From the NCBI GenBank assembly GCA_022792295.1, contig JAAWAR010000028.1, positions 1 to 64,000 of the forward strand: a stretch of DNA of 64,000 nucleotides. Direction: 5' to 3'. The DNA is from Lachnospiraceae bacterium (GTDB lineage: Bacteria; Bacillota; Clostridia; Lachnospirales; Lachnospiraceae). The notes under the pieces are model-generated. The model had not been told where the DNA came from. It did no database searches and saw nothing but the letters and a program-made list of their open reading frames with translations. Positions 15,751 through 23,431 of this stretch are shown piece by piece (the stretch's first letter is position 1; every line of letters begins with the position of its first letter). Position numbers and translations under genes: made by a program.

Positions 15751-16482
15751 ATGAAAATAGAACGAATCAATGAAAACCAAATACGCTGTACCCTAAGCAA
15801 CTTCGATTTAAGCGTGCGCAACCTGAATCTGACCGAGCTTGCCTACGGAAGCGACAAGGCGAGAAACCTGTTCCGTGAAATGATTCAGCGGGCCTCCAAC
15901 GAGGTGGGCTTTGAAGCGGAAGATGTGCCGCTTATGGTGGAGGCAATTCCGATGTCAAATGAAAGCGTTATGTTGATTATCACAAAAATTGACGATCCGG
16001 AGGAGCTGGATACCCGCTTTTCTAAATTTTCTCAGTCCGAGGATGAGGAGGAGGTCTGGGGGGCTCTGACAAGCGAGCTCTTAGAGGGGGCCGACGGAAT
16101 CTTAAATATCCTCGGAAATTCCTTAAAACCGCAGGAAAAAGAAGCCGACGCGGAGAAAAAGGAGGCCGCCGAGGAAAAGCCTGCTTTGGACCTCTTGCGG
16201 ATTTTTCAGTTCGACTCCCTGGATACGGTCTGTGCCGCTGCAAAGGAAACCGGAACTATTTTCGAAGGTTTCAGCGCACTCTATAAAAATCCGGTAAACC
16301 AAAGCTACTATCTGGTTTTAAAACGGCTGGATTCCGATGTGCTTTCTTTCAGCCGCACCTGCAACATTCTCTCCGAATACGGCTCACGCCTAAAGTATGA
16401 CGCACCAGCTGCCGCGTACTATGAGGAGCATTATGAAGCGATCGTCCGGGAAAATGCTCTGGCATCATTGGCAAGCCTGTAG
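15751..16482 (+). CDS. mecA: adaptor protein MecA (ClpC substrate adaptor)
   Basis: A 243-residue MecA-family adaptor that brings substrates to the ClpC-ClpP protease. The conserved N-terminal domain (MKIERINENQIRCTLSNFDL, then RASNEVGFEAEDVPLMVEAI) is followed by an acidic linker (about 100-145, rich in Glu, Asp and Lys) and a C-terminal ClpC-binding domain (about 150-240, FQFDSLDTVCAAAKE, then YLVLKRLDSDV). Length and two-domain layout are normal. The ribosome binding site is AGGAAGGAACCCG. It is monocistronic, divergent from the kinase gene and closed by a perfect hairpin terminator. Confidence 0.94.
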   Translation: MKIERINENQIRCTLSNFDLSVRNLNLTELAYGSDKARNLFREMIQRASNEVGFEAEDVPLMVEAIPMSNESVMLIITKIDDPEELDTRFSKFSQSEDEEEVWGALTSELLEGADGILNILGNSLKPQEKEADAEKKEAAEEKPALDLLRIFQFDSLDTVCAAAKETGTIFEGFSALYKNPVNQSYYLVLKRLDSDVLSFSRTCNILSEYGSRLKYDAPAAAYYEEHYEAIVRENALASLASL

Positions 16483-16506
16483 AGCCTGCCTCCTTATAAA
16501 ATTTAC

Positions 16507-16541
16507 GCCGCAGAGGCTTATCCTCTGCGGCATTTCTTTTT
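16507..16541 (+). terminator. mecA: intrinsic terminator after mecA
   Basis: A perfect 10-bp stem GCCGCAGAGG/CCTCTGCGGC (16507-16516, 16522-16531) with a 5-nt loop is followed by ATTTCTTTTT. It also lies just past the convergent CAP-protein stop and may serve both strands. Confidence 0.9.
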
Positions 16542-16565
16542 CAATCAATCTGACTTTGATCTCTG

Positions 16566-17975
16566 TCAGTTCTGCACCCATTCGCCATCTGCATTTACCC
16601 GATAGCCATCCGGAGTCGTTGCAGATGCATACATCGCTCCATCCGCACCAAAATAGTACCATTTTCCGTTTACAATGCACCAGCCTGTTGCCATATAGCC
16701 CCGCGCGTCAAACAAATACCATTTTCCGCCCAGATATGCCCATTGGTTTTTGGCATAGCCTATGCTGTCAGGCAGCCACAGCAGCCAGCCTGTTTCATCC
16801 TCTATCCAAGCTCCCGCATACGCCGTCTCTTGCTGGATCTCTATGGTCTGCGCCTGAGAGCTGCCGCTGTCGTTCACATTGTCTTTCATCTCCTGCCCGC
16901 TATCCTTAAAGATCTCAAACGATTCCCCCGTCTCGTCGAACATCTGATCGTACGAGCGGTCATTCATGCTGAAGAAGCGGACTTTATATTGAATCCCGTT
17001 GTTGCCGTCATTATCCTTTAGGCCCGTGATTTTCACCGTAACCTCATCCCCTGCCGAAAAGGATACGTTCGGCTCAAAAATAACCGAAGGGCCATAGCCG
17101 TAGTTTTGGATCTCCAGGTTAAAATATTTCCCGGCTTTGTTCGTATCGCTGCCGGACAGCGTATATTCCTGCCCAGTCTTTTTACTTGTCATCGTTACCT
17201 TAATCCGGGAACGGTCCGAGGCCTTTATGCTGTACTCCTCCGGATTGAGACTGACATTCCATGGGCCATCAAAATATTCGACCGGCATGTACTGTGCCGG
17301 CCACAAAACGAAATCCGGCCTCTCTCCTCCCGAATAGTCGAAGCAATGCATCGCCGTATAGCTCGCCGAATGGCCAAAGCCGGTTTCCCCCATCTCTGGA
17401 TTCAGGCACCATCTGCGGTGGCCGACCCGGTCGATATTGGACGAATCGCCGTCATCCATCCAGCCGCGCACGACTGCGTCCGCTATATTTTGGTATCCCC
17501 AGCCCAGGTTCGAGGATGAGGTTCCGGAATAACCGAGCCGGTAAAAATCTTCAGAGACGCCGTTCGGCTTTCTGGGCGTATGAGTCATCTGTCCTACCTT
17601 CACAAGCAGTGTTGCCCCTGTCTGCGCCATCTCCTCATATTCTCCGTTGTAACCCACCTCTTGAAGGCCGGCCATATAACGATAAAAATTCAGAGCATTC
17701 AGGCCGTTCTGAACGGATTCTCCGCTAAGCCTTCCGGCAATTTCATTCCCTGCATCAGGCTCCTCATCAAAGGTATCTGCCTGTGTGATGCTGAATGGAT
17801 TTGCCTCATAATACTGGCGGATTTCCTCCGGCGTGTGAATCTCTACCGGGGAATCGGATTCGTCAATTTCACGGGTCTGCGTAGCTGCAAGGGCTGTAAA
17901 GAGCCCCGCCCCCGAAACAGGCAAAGCCGTCAGGCTGCCTGCAAGAAGTACGGATAAAAGCGCTTTTTTTCTCAT
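16566..17975 (-). CDS. secreted CAP-domain protein with C-terminal cell-wall-binding repeats
   Basis: A 469-residue exported protein. A signal peptide (MRKKALLSVLLAGSLTALPV, cleavage near ALA) is followed by a CAP/SCP domain (about 80-220; LNALNFYRYMAGL, GQMTHTPRKP, RVGHRRWCLNPEMGETGFGH). Next come a beta-rich Ig-like segment (about 225-340) and tryptophan/tyrosine-rich choline-binding-type repeats at the C-terminus (YLGGKWYLFDARGYMATGW, VNGKWYYFGADGAMYAS, TPDGYRVNADGEW). It is probably attached to the cell wall through these repeats; the CAP domain role is unclear. The final TPDGY module closely matches the end of the protein encoded at 60640-64000, so the two share an anchoring module. Confidence 0.9.
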   Translation of the reverse strand: MRKKALLSVLLAGSLTALPVSGAGLFTALAATQTREIDESDSPVEIHTPEEIRQYYEANPFSITQADTFDEEPDAGNEIAGRLSGESVQNGLNALNFYRYMAGLQEVGYNGEYEEMAQTGATLLVKVGQMTHTPRKPNGVSEDFYRLGYSGTSSSNLGWGYQNIADAVVRGWMDDGDSSNIDRVGHRRWCLNPEMGETGFGHSASYTAMHCFDYSGGERPDFVLWPAQYMPVEYFDGPWNVSLNPEEYSIKASDRSRIKVTMTSKKTGQEYTLSGSDTNKAGKYFNLEIQNYGYGPSVIFEPNVSFSAGDEVTVKITGLKDNDGNNGIQYKVRFFSMNDRSYDQMFDETGESFEIFKDSGQEMKDNVNDSGSSQAQTIEIQQETAYAGAWIEDETGWLLWLPDSIGYAKNQWAYLGGKWYLFDARGYMATGWCIVNGKWYYFGADGAMYASATTPDGYRVNADGEWVQN

Positions 17976-18067
17976 CTCATTTTTCCTCTGTATATAAAGA
18001 TTTTCGGCCGATAAAAGGCCCGCACTGATAAAAAAATTTTAGCATGCCGACTGTAATTGGTCAAGAT

Positions 18068-18111
18068 AAAAACAGACAGGATACCCCTTTTGGATACACT
18101 GCCTGTTTTGT
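18068..18111 (-). terminator. intrinsic terminator after the DUF1858 gene
   Basis: On the minus strand AACAGGCAG-TGTATCC pairs with GGGTATCC-TGTCTGTT around an A-rich loop and is followed by TTTTTATC. Confidence 0.85.
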
Positions 18112-18117
18112 ATGTCT

Positions 18118-18333
18118 TTATTCTGCCTGCGCGTTCTTTTTTTCCAGATACTCGTTTAAAATCTTGACGAGCTGATCACAGCTGATTCCATGCACCATGC
18201 ACGCCTCCTCCAGCGATTCCCCCTGCGAGGACGGGCAGCCGACACAGTGCATCCCAGCTCCCATCAGAATCTGTGCCGTATTCATGTCCATGCGGAGAAG
18301 TTCTCCAATCAGCATGTCCTTCGTTATCTGCAT
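18118..18333 (-). CDS. DUF1858 domain protein (redox-disulfide, hybrid-cluster-associated type)
   Basis: A 71-residue protein of the DUF1858 family, often described as hybrid-cluster-protein-associated redox disulfide proteins. Key features are the N-terminal [13 protein letters not shown] helix, [16 protein letters not shown], and the CVGC cysteine pair ([17 protein letters not shown], about residues 29-45). The first half folds as a small helical domain; the cysteines could form a redox disulfide or bind metal. The ATG at 18331-18333 follows GGAGGAATAGCTC. It is a lone gene with its own terminator. No hybrid cluster protein gene is nearby, so its partner is unknown. Confidence 0.88.
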   Translation of the reverse strand: MQITKDMLIGELLRMDMNTAQILMGAGMHCVGCPSSQGESLEEACMVHGISCDQLVKILNEYLEKKNAQAE

Positions 18334-18427
18334 GAGCTATTCCTCCTATCTGTTGCCTTTGTACGGATACAGAGTGAGTATAATACTTTTTTGCCGGCTT
18401 GGCAAGGGACTTTTTTAAGCCAGACAT

Positions 18428-18490
18428 TAAAAACGGGAACACTGCCGGAGTACGAAATCCTTTTCGGTTTCTACTCTGGCGGCGTCCCCG
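18428..18490 (-). terminator. intrinsic terminator after the cold-shock gene
   Basis: On the minus strand a long stem (CGGGGACGCCG pairing with CGGCAGTGTTCCCG) is followed by TTTTTAAT. Confidence 0.8.
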
Positions 18491-18520
18491 CTCTGCTTTT
18501 TTGTTTCTGCTTTCAGGACA

Positions 18521-18733
18521 TCAGACCTTAACAACGTTTACTGCACGAAGCTTCTTGCTGTTCTTCGGATCCTGTTCGGTATCAAAAGTTACCTTCTGGC
18601 CTTCCTCAAGAGTCTTGAAGCCCTCGCCTACGATCGCGGAGAAATGAACGAATACATCGTCGCCGCCGTTATCGTTGGAAATAAATCCGTAACCCTTCTC
18701 AGAATTGAACCACTTAACTGTACCGTTATTCAT
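18521..18733 (-). CDS. cold-shock protein (CspA family)
   Basis: A 70-residue single-domain cold-shock RNA chaperone with the full OB-fold core. The RNA-binding motifs KGYGFI (RNP1) and VFVHF (RNP2) are intact, and [18 protein letters not shown] is typical of the family. Length is normal. The start ATG 18731-18733 has a GGAGGTACCAAA ribosome binding site. The mRNA appears to carry a 5' leader of about 165 nt from a strong promoter at 18905-18933, with a long hairpin at 18822-18880. Such long structured leaders are a hallmark of cold-regulated csp genes. Confidence 0.95.
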   Translation of the reverse strand: MNNGTVKWFNSEKGYGFISNDNGGDDVFVHFSAIVGEGFKTLEEGQKVTFDTEQDPKNSKKLRAVNVVKV

Positions 18734-18821
18734 TTTGGTACCTCCATTAAAATTTTTATTTTCCGCACTGCAGCTTCTTCAATAAACCCCTTATGTTTCT
18801 TGTCGGTCCTTTACTAAGAAA

Positions 18822-18880
18822 AACTCACATGTCTTTGTAATCCATTTAGCCAGCAAATGACTTACAAAAACATGTGAGTT
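18822..18880 (-). promoter_or_regulatory. long imperfect inverted repeat in the csp leader
   Basis: Two 26-nt arms (18822-18847 and 18855-18880) are complementary except for three or four positions, with a 7-nt loop. On the minus strand the hairpin is followed by TTTTTCTT, so it could act as an attenuator, a cold-responsive structure or a terminator. It lies inside the predicted csp 5' leader. Confidence 0.75.
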
Positions 18881-18904
18881 CAATCGTGCATCGGAATTAA
18901 CTAA

Positions 18905-18933
18905 ACCATACCATATTTTCCGTAATCTGTCAA
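18905..18933 (-). promoter_or_regulatory. sigma-A promoter for the cold-shock gene
   Basis: A consensus TTGACA (18933-18928) is 17 bp from TATGGT (18910-18905) on the minus strand. Initiation near 18898 gives a leader of about 165 nt. Confidence 0.8.
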
Positions 18934-19028
18934 TATTTTGTTGGATTTTCTTCCGAAATTTTGGCCGTTGTTGGCAGTTCCCGCAGACACTCCGAACGCC
19001 CCGGCACGCCGCATTCGGCAAAGTAGAC

Positions 19029-19160
19029 CTAATCCGGGATTCTGTTTCGGAAGGCAATAATGGCAGCCTGTTCGATTGCTCCTTCCAGAGACACGGCTGC
19101 TTCTGCCGCGCCCTGGCCGTAGATACATCCAAACGTATGAGAGCGGCTAACGCCTGCCAT
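19029..19160 (-). CDS. possible 43-residue remnant or small protein
   Basis: A short frame, MAGVSRSHTFGCIYGQG followed by AAEAAVSLEGAIEQAAIIAF, reads like a protein C-terminus rather than random sequence. It lies in the 580-bp gap between the csp promoter and malQ. AGGGG precedes the ATG by four bases, a weak ribosome binding site. I do not recognise the family. It may be the decayed end of a lost gene or not a gene at all. Confidence 0.2.
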   Translation of the reverse strand: MAGVSRSHTFGCIYGQGAAEAAVSLEGAIEQAAIIAFRNRIPD

Positions 19161-19281
19161 AAAGCCCCTGCCATTCTCAATCCCCTCTGTGCACCCCCTT
19201 CCTCTGCCGGTGTAATTTTTCGTCTGGCCCTTTCATATCCGCAACAGCCGGCCAGCGCCTTAAATCGTCCAAAAAAGTGCC

Positions 19282-19336
19282 GAAAAAACAGCCCTGCCGC
19301 AGCCCGTTTTACCAGGCCGATACAGGACTGTTTTCT
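19282..19336 (-). terminator. malQ: intrinsic terminator after malQ
   Basis: On the minus strand AACAGTCCTG pairs with CAGGGCTGTT (one mismatch), followed by TTTTCGG. A/T runs on both sides would allow bidirectional function. Confidence 0.75.
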
Positions 19337-19358
19337 GTTTTTATGTTAAAAAATAATG

Positions 19359-20858
19359 TCAAAATCTCCCAAATGTGTCCACCAGCCAGCCGAGCCGCTC
19401 CGCGTGCTCCTTTTTAAGCGCACCAGGGCTCATACGCCAGCGCCAGTTGCCGTCAGGCGTTCCGGGCGTATTCATACGGGCCCAGTTATCGAGCTTTAAG
19501 ACATCCTGTGCCTGGAAAATCACGACACTCGCTACCGACGCATAGGCCGTAAAGAACACCCGATCTACAATTTCATGCTGATGGGAAACCCCCATATAGT
19601 CGGCTATATACTGCAGCTCCCACCATTGGCGTGCCTCGGGTTTAAAATAGCCGACAAGAGTCTCATTGTCATGGGTGCCGCCATAGACGACGGTATTCGG
19701 CGTATACATATGCGGCAGATGCTCATTGAAGCGGTCGCCGCTGAATGCAAATTCGATTATCTTCATCCCCGGATAGCCGGTTTCCTCCAAAAGCGCCTTG
19801 ACCTCGGGCACAAAAATCCCCAGATCCTCGGCAATGATCTTCGTATCCCCGATTACCATGCCAATCGCGTCTGTCAGCTTCTTTCCGGGGCCCTTTAACC
19901 ATTCGCCGATCTTTCCGTCCTCGGCCCCTGCAGGGACCGTGTAATACTGGACCACGCCGATAAAATGATCAATCCGGATCACATCGTAAAGCCTGGCGGA
20001 AGCCTTCATACGCTCCTTCCACCATGCAAAATCCGTTTTATCCTGCATCTCCCATCTATACAGAGGATTCCCCCAAAGCTGCCCTGTATCGGAAAAAGCA
20101 TCCGGCGGGACGCCTGCCACCCGGACCGGCGTCAGATCCGTCTCGTCAAGCCAGAAAAGCTCCGGATGCGTCCACACATCCGCGCTGTCCAAGGCGACAT
20201 AAATCGGAATATCCCCGATAATTGAAATCCCTTTTTCATTGGCATACGCGCGCAGTTTTTTCCATTGCTGATAAAATTTATACTGAAGGAATTTCCAAAA
20301 ATCGATCTCCTCCCTCAGCTTCTCCTTGTACTCCTCCAGGGCTTCCTTTTTCCGGAAACGGATCGATTCGGGCCATTCGCCCCATTTCTTGTTGTCGAAA
20401 TGGAACTTGAGTGCCATATAAAGGGCATAGTCGTTCAGCCAATACCAGCTCTCCATGCAGAATTTCTCGTAGCCCTCCTCCTCACGGAATTCACTGCGGG
20501 CATACGCCTTCCTTAGAAGCGGAAAACGGTAGTAAAAAATCGTATCATACGCCGTCTGCGTCCCATCATCGCCCCAGTAGCAGGCGTCTACCTCCTCCTG
20601 CGTCAGAAGCTCCTCTTTGATCAGGGTATCCAGGTCAATAAAATACGGGTTCCCGGCAAAAGCGGAAAAGGACTGATAGGGACTGTCCCCGTAGCTCGTC
20701 GGCCCCACCGGAAGCACCTGCCAGTATTTCTGCCTTGCACTTTTTAAAAAATCAACAAACTCATACGCCGCCTGCCCGAAGGTCCCGATTCCGTACGGGG
20801 AGGGCAGGCTGGAGACGGGCATCAAAATTCCCGCGCCGCGTTCTAACATTGTTTTCAT
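19359..20858 (-). CDS. malQ: 4-alpha-glucanotransferase (amylomaltase, GH77)
   Basis: A 499-residue GH77 enzyme that transfers alpha-1,4-glucan segments during maltodextrin and glycogen use. Conserved segments include GAGILMPVSSLPSPYGIG at the N-terminus, FIDLDTL, IIGDIPIYVALDSADVW, RIDHFIGVVQYY (the nucleophile-Asp region), IIAEDLG (the acid/base Glu) and YGGTHDNETLVGYF. Length is typical of bacterial MalQ. AGAGGACACGGCAAAC precedes the ATG. The gene follows a PucR/CdaR-type regulator with only 15 bp between them, so the regulator is likely co-transcribed and may control it. Confidence 0.96.
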   Translation of the reverse strand: MKTMLERGAGILMPVSSLPSPYGIGTFGQAAYEFVDFLKSARQKYWQVLPVGPTSYGDSPYQSFSAFAGNPYFIDLDTLIKEELLTQEEVDACYWGDDGTQTAYDTIFYYRFPLLRKAYARSEFREEEGYEKFCMESWYWLNDYALYMALKFHFDNKKWGEWPESIRFRKKEALEEYKEKLREEIDFWKFLQYKFYQQWKKLRAYANEKGISIIGDIPIYVALDSADVWTHPELFWLDETDLTPVRVAGVPPDAFSDTGQLWGNPLYRWEMQDKTDFAWWKERMKASARLYDVIRIDHFIGVVQYYTVPAGAEDGKIGEWLKGPGKKLTDAIGMVIGDTKIIAEDLGIFVPEVKALLEETGYPGMKIIEFAFSGDRFNEHLPHMYTPNTVVYGGTHDNETLVGYFKPEARQWWELQYIADYMGVSHQHEIVDRVFFTAYASVASVVIFQAQDVLKLDNWARMNTPGTPDGNWRWRMSPGALKKEHAERLGWLVDTFGRF

Positions 20859-20873
20859 GTTTGCCGTGTCCTC

Positions 20874-21698
20874 TTATCTCGTTTTTCTGATCTTTTCGTC
20901 GTTCTCCAATACCTTTTTTGCAATCATGATAAAATGAAGCTTGAAGTTATCCTCTGTATCGTTTACGTCAAGCCCTGTGTTGATCTTTACCTGCTGTAAG
21001 CTGTTTCTGACCGCGTCCTCACTCATGTCAAGCTTTTTTGCCGTCAGGGTTACGTCCTCTTTGCATTTATAATATTTTGCCAGCACCTTCTTTTCTGTAT
21101 CGGCAAGCTGCTTTAATACGGTCCTGGTCAGACGGTCGCCAAAATTTACGACCATCTGATTGATGCTGCTGTAAATCTCCATGCCCATGTATTCGAGGAT
21201 TACGCGGTCCTTTTTGAAGATCTCACCGGCCTTCACCGCATCCTGTGCATTGTTGTAGGTATGCTTGATGCCCTTGATACCGCCTTCGATCGTACCGATG
21301 CCGACGCGTACCCGCCGCTCCGTATGAAGCTTTTCTACCTCCTCAAGCGCAATCTCCTTGACCTTTCCGACCAGCTCCCGCATAGCGGCCTTTTCCTCTG
21401 TGATCAAAATTACACAGACACCCGTGTCACAAGTGATCACCTGCTTTCCGCCGGTCTTTTTATTGATTGGAGAAAGGGCGACGACTGCCTCTGCCGCATT
21501 TAAAAGCTTTTCCCTGTCTCCTGCATATACATTCATATCTGACGGATACAGGAAGGAAACCGCCATGAAAAAGTCTTCATCCACGTCAAACCCAAGCTGC
21601 CTGCCAAACTGCTTTACCAGTTCCTCATCCTCATAGTAGCCGATCACAATGTCGTTAAAATAAGCCGATAATGTAATGTCTGTCGTGTTCTTATTCAT
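20874..21698 (-). CDS. PucR/CdaR-type transcriptional regulator
   Basis: A 274-residue regulator. The central region (about 100-170, ERRVRVGIGTIEGGIKGIKHTYNNAQDAV) resembles the GGDEF-like domain of CdaR/PucR proteins. The C-terminal region carries a PucR-type helix-turn-helix (about 215-265; VLAKYYKCKEDVTLTAKKL, then VRNSLQQVKINTGLDV). The N-terminus (about 1-95) is a probable sensing domain. The family controls sugar-acid and purine use; here the neighbour malQ points to alpha-glucan metabolism. GAGGAGG lies before the ATG. Confidence 0.82.
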   Translation of the reverse strand: MNKNTTDITLSAYFNDIVIGYYEDEELVKQFGRQLGFDVDEDFFMAVSFLYPSDMNVYAGDREKLLNAAEAVVALSPINKKTGGKQVITCDTGVCVILITEEKAAMRELVGKVKEIALEEVEKLHTERRVRVGIGTIEGGIKGIKHTYNNAQDAVKAGEIFKKDRVILEYMGMEIYSSINQMVVNFGDRLTRTVLKQLADTEKKVLAKYYKCKEDVTLTAKKLDMSEDAVRNSLQQVKINTGLDVNDTEDNFKLHFIMIAKKVLENDEKIRKTR

Positions 21699-21788
21699 AA
21701 AAAGCCTCCTCTTTCATCCTTTCTATGTCTACAGGAAAGCCTTATTATATATAGACTCCCCGGCTTTGTCAATATATTGCCAAATTTA

Positions 21789-22475
21789 TCACAATAGAAG
21801 CCGACCGACCTCCTCAAGACTTCTCGCCTCATAGTCCACCTGTACACCAGCCGTGTTCTCCTGCCCGTGCGGATTGTACCAGAGTGTATCGACTGCCATG
21901 TTGTTGCCGCCTCGGATATCCGAGGTCAGTGAGTCCCCGATGATTAACATTCGTTCCGTATCTCGGCGTCCCATCCCGGCAAACACATATTCGAAAAATT
22001 CCTTTGACGGCTTATCCGCCCCGGCCTCCTCTGAGATAAAAATCCCCCGGAAATACCGTTCCAGCCCTGAAGCGCGCAGGCGTTTATGCTGCGTCGCGGC
22101 AACGCCGTTTGTCACAATGTAGAGCTCGTATTTCGGCTTCAGCGCTTCCAAAAGAGCAGACGCTCCCCGAATCAGCTCTGCGCTGTTGTTGAGGGATTCC
22201 CGGTAAAGGCCATCCACCTCCATGCCATCCACACGAATTCCAAACGCTCCGAAAAACTCCTCGAACCGCAGGCTTAACACCTGCTCCCTCGTAATCTCTC
22301 CTTGCTCCAGACGCTGCCAGTAGCGTTTGTTAAGCGCATGATACCTTTGCCGGTTCTCCTCCGTTACCGGAACTTTAAAACGGGTAAGCAGGCCCTCAAT
22401 CCCCTGTCTCTCCGCGAGCTCGAAATCCAGCAGCGTTCCATCCACGTCAAACAGCAGTACCTCATATCGTTTCAT
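21789..22475 (-). CDS. yjjG: YjjG-family HAD nucleotidase
   Basis: A 228-residue haloacid-dehalogenase phosphatase matching the YjjG noncanonical pyrimidine nucleotidase type. Motif I is DVDGTLLDFE (catalytic Asp near residues 10-12). The middle helical cap includes RYHALNKRYWQRLEQGEITR; motif II is YIVTNGVAATQ; motif III/IV are DKPSKEFFEYVF and IIGDSLTSDIRGG. It probably dephosphorylates noncanonical or excess nucleoside monophosphates. It lies 29 bp downstream of the MBL-fold hydrolase on the same strand, likely in one operon. Confidence 0.9.
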   Translation of the reverse strand: MKRYEVLLFDVDGTLLDFELAERQGIEGLLTRFKVPVTEENRQRYHALNKRYWQRLEQGEITREQVLSLRFEEFFGAFGIRVDGMEVDGLYRESLNNSAELIRGASALLEALKPKYELYIVTNGVAATQHKRLRASGLERYFRGIFISEEAGADKPSKEFFEYVFAGMGRRDTERMLIIGDSLTSDIRGGNNMAVDTLWYNPHGQENTAGVQVDYEARSLEEVGRLLL

Positions 22476-22504
22476 TGAATCCCTGTCCTTTCCCCATTTC
22501 AGCC

Positions 22505-23200
22505 TTAAAGCAGAAAGCTCTGTCCTTCGTATTCAATCTCCATAAGCCTTTCACGGTAGCCCCCCGAGCACGGAAGCTTTTTTAACCGTTTCGCCACATC
22601 GTACTCACCCCAGAAATGCATCGGGAAGACAGCCTTTGCATCCACCGCTTTCATAAAATCGTCGATTCCCAGATAAAAGTACTGCCCCAGCCGCGGATCC
22701 AGCGCCAAAAAGGCAACATCTGCCGTCCGGCCCTCCATCTTTTGAATCTCAGCCCGATAAGCCGCGGTCATGTCCGTATTCCATTTTTCATCCTCGCCCT
22801 CCCAATACCAGTGATTCAAATCTCCGGCATGGTAGAGTTCCTTTCCGCTTACAGACACCCAAAACGCCACGCCCTCGTCAGTGGAGCGAAACGCTTCAGC
22901 CTTTATGTGTGAATCCTCATAAACCTCTCCCGGCTCCAAAAAGGTGGTGCATCTTTGAAGCTCCCTGGGCACGCGTTTTTTCCAAATGTCATAAGAGAGA
23001 AACAGCCTTACGCCCTCACGTCCGGCCGCCACATCAAAAACCGCCTCAGAAAAGTGATCCGAATGGCAATGGCTTGCAAAGATATAGAGCGGTTTATCTG
23101 CCGGAATTTCGGGAAGTGTTCCCCGAAAATAGTCAAATAACAGGCACGCGTCCTCTGTCTCCGCCAGAAATGCGCTGTGATGAATGTAGGTAACCTTCAT
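22505..23200 (-). CDS. MBL-fold metallo-hydrolase
   Basis: A 231-residue metallo-beta-lactamase-fold protein. Zinc-binding residues are visible in FASHCHSDHFS (the HxHxDH motif, about 44-54), YHAGDLNHW and VFPMHFWGEYD. Length and order fit the UPF0173/L-ascorbate-lactonase-like branch of small MBL hydrolases. The substrate is unknown. GAGAGGGGAGAGG precedes the ATG, and a TTGCCA-18-TATACT promoter lies at 23250-23279. It shares only the general fold with the separate MBL protein at 28256-28879. Confidence 0.88.
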   Translation of the reverse strand: MKVTYIHHSAFLAETEDACLLFDYFRGTLPEIPADKPLYIFASHCHSDHFSEAVFDVAAGREGVRLFLSYDIWKKRVPRELQRCTTFLEPGEVYEDSHIKAEAFRSTDEGVAFWVSVSGKELYHAGDLNHWYWEGEDEKWNTDMTAAYRAEIQKMEGRTADVAFLALDPRLGQYFYLGIDDFMKAVDAKAVFPMHFWGEYDVAKRLKKLPCSGGYRERLMEIEYEGQSFLL

Positions 23201-23249
23201 TGCCTCTCCCCTCTCCTGTGCGATTGGTCCGACTGCATCATGCAGTATT

Positions 23250-23279
23250 AGTATAGCATATCCCAGGCAGATGTGGCAA
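23250..23279 (-). promoter_or_regulatory. sigma-A promoter for the MBL-fold/yjjG operon
   Basis: TTGCCA (23279-23274) and TATACT (23255-23250) are separated by 18 bp on the minus strand. Confidence 0.7.
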
Positions 23280-23374
23280 TGGATTTTTGCAGGTTACCGC
23301 TCACTCTCCGCCTAACCGGGAAGGTGCACGCGCACTTTTGTCTCATAGGAAACTTCAAAGGAATTCTTACAAGG

Positions 23375-23416
23375 CAAAAAAATTCCGGAGACATGCCTTT
23401 TGCACGGACTCCGAAA
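23375..23416 (-). terminator. intrinsic terminator after the chemoreceptor gene
   Basis: On the minus strand TTTCGGAGTCCGTGC pairs with GCATGTCTCCGGAA over an AAAAG-like loop and is followed by a seven-T run. Confidence 0.85.
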
Positions 23417-23431
23417 CTTTTTTCTTTGTTT

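Noticed and set aside
18791..19180. A 129-codon minus-strand frame upstream of the cold-shock gene
   Set aside because: It spans the consensus csp promoter and the long leader hairpin, lacks a ribosome binding site and has no family-like sequence.
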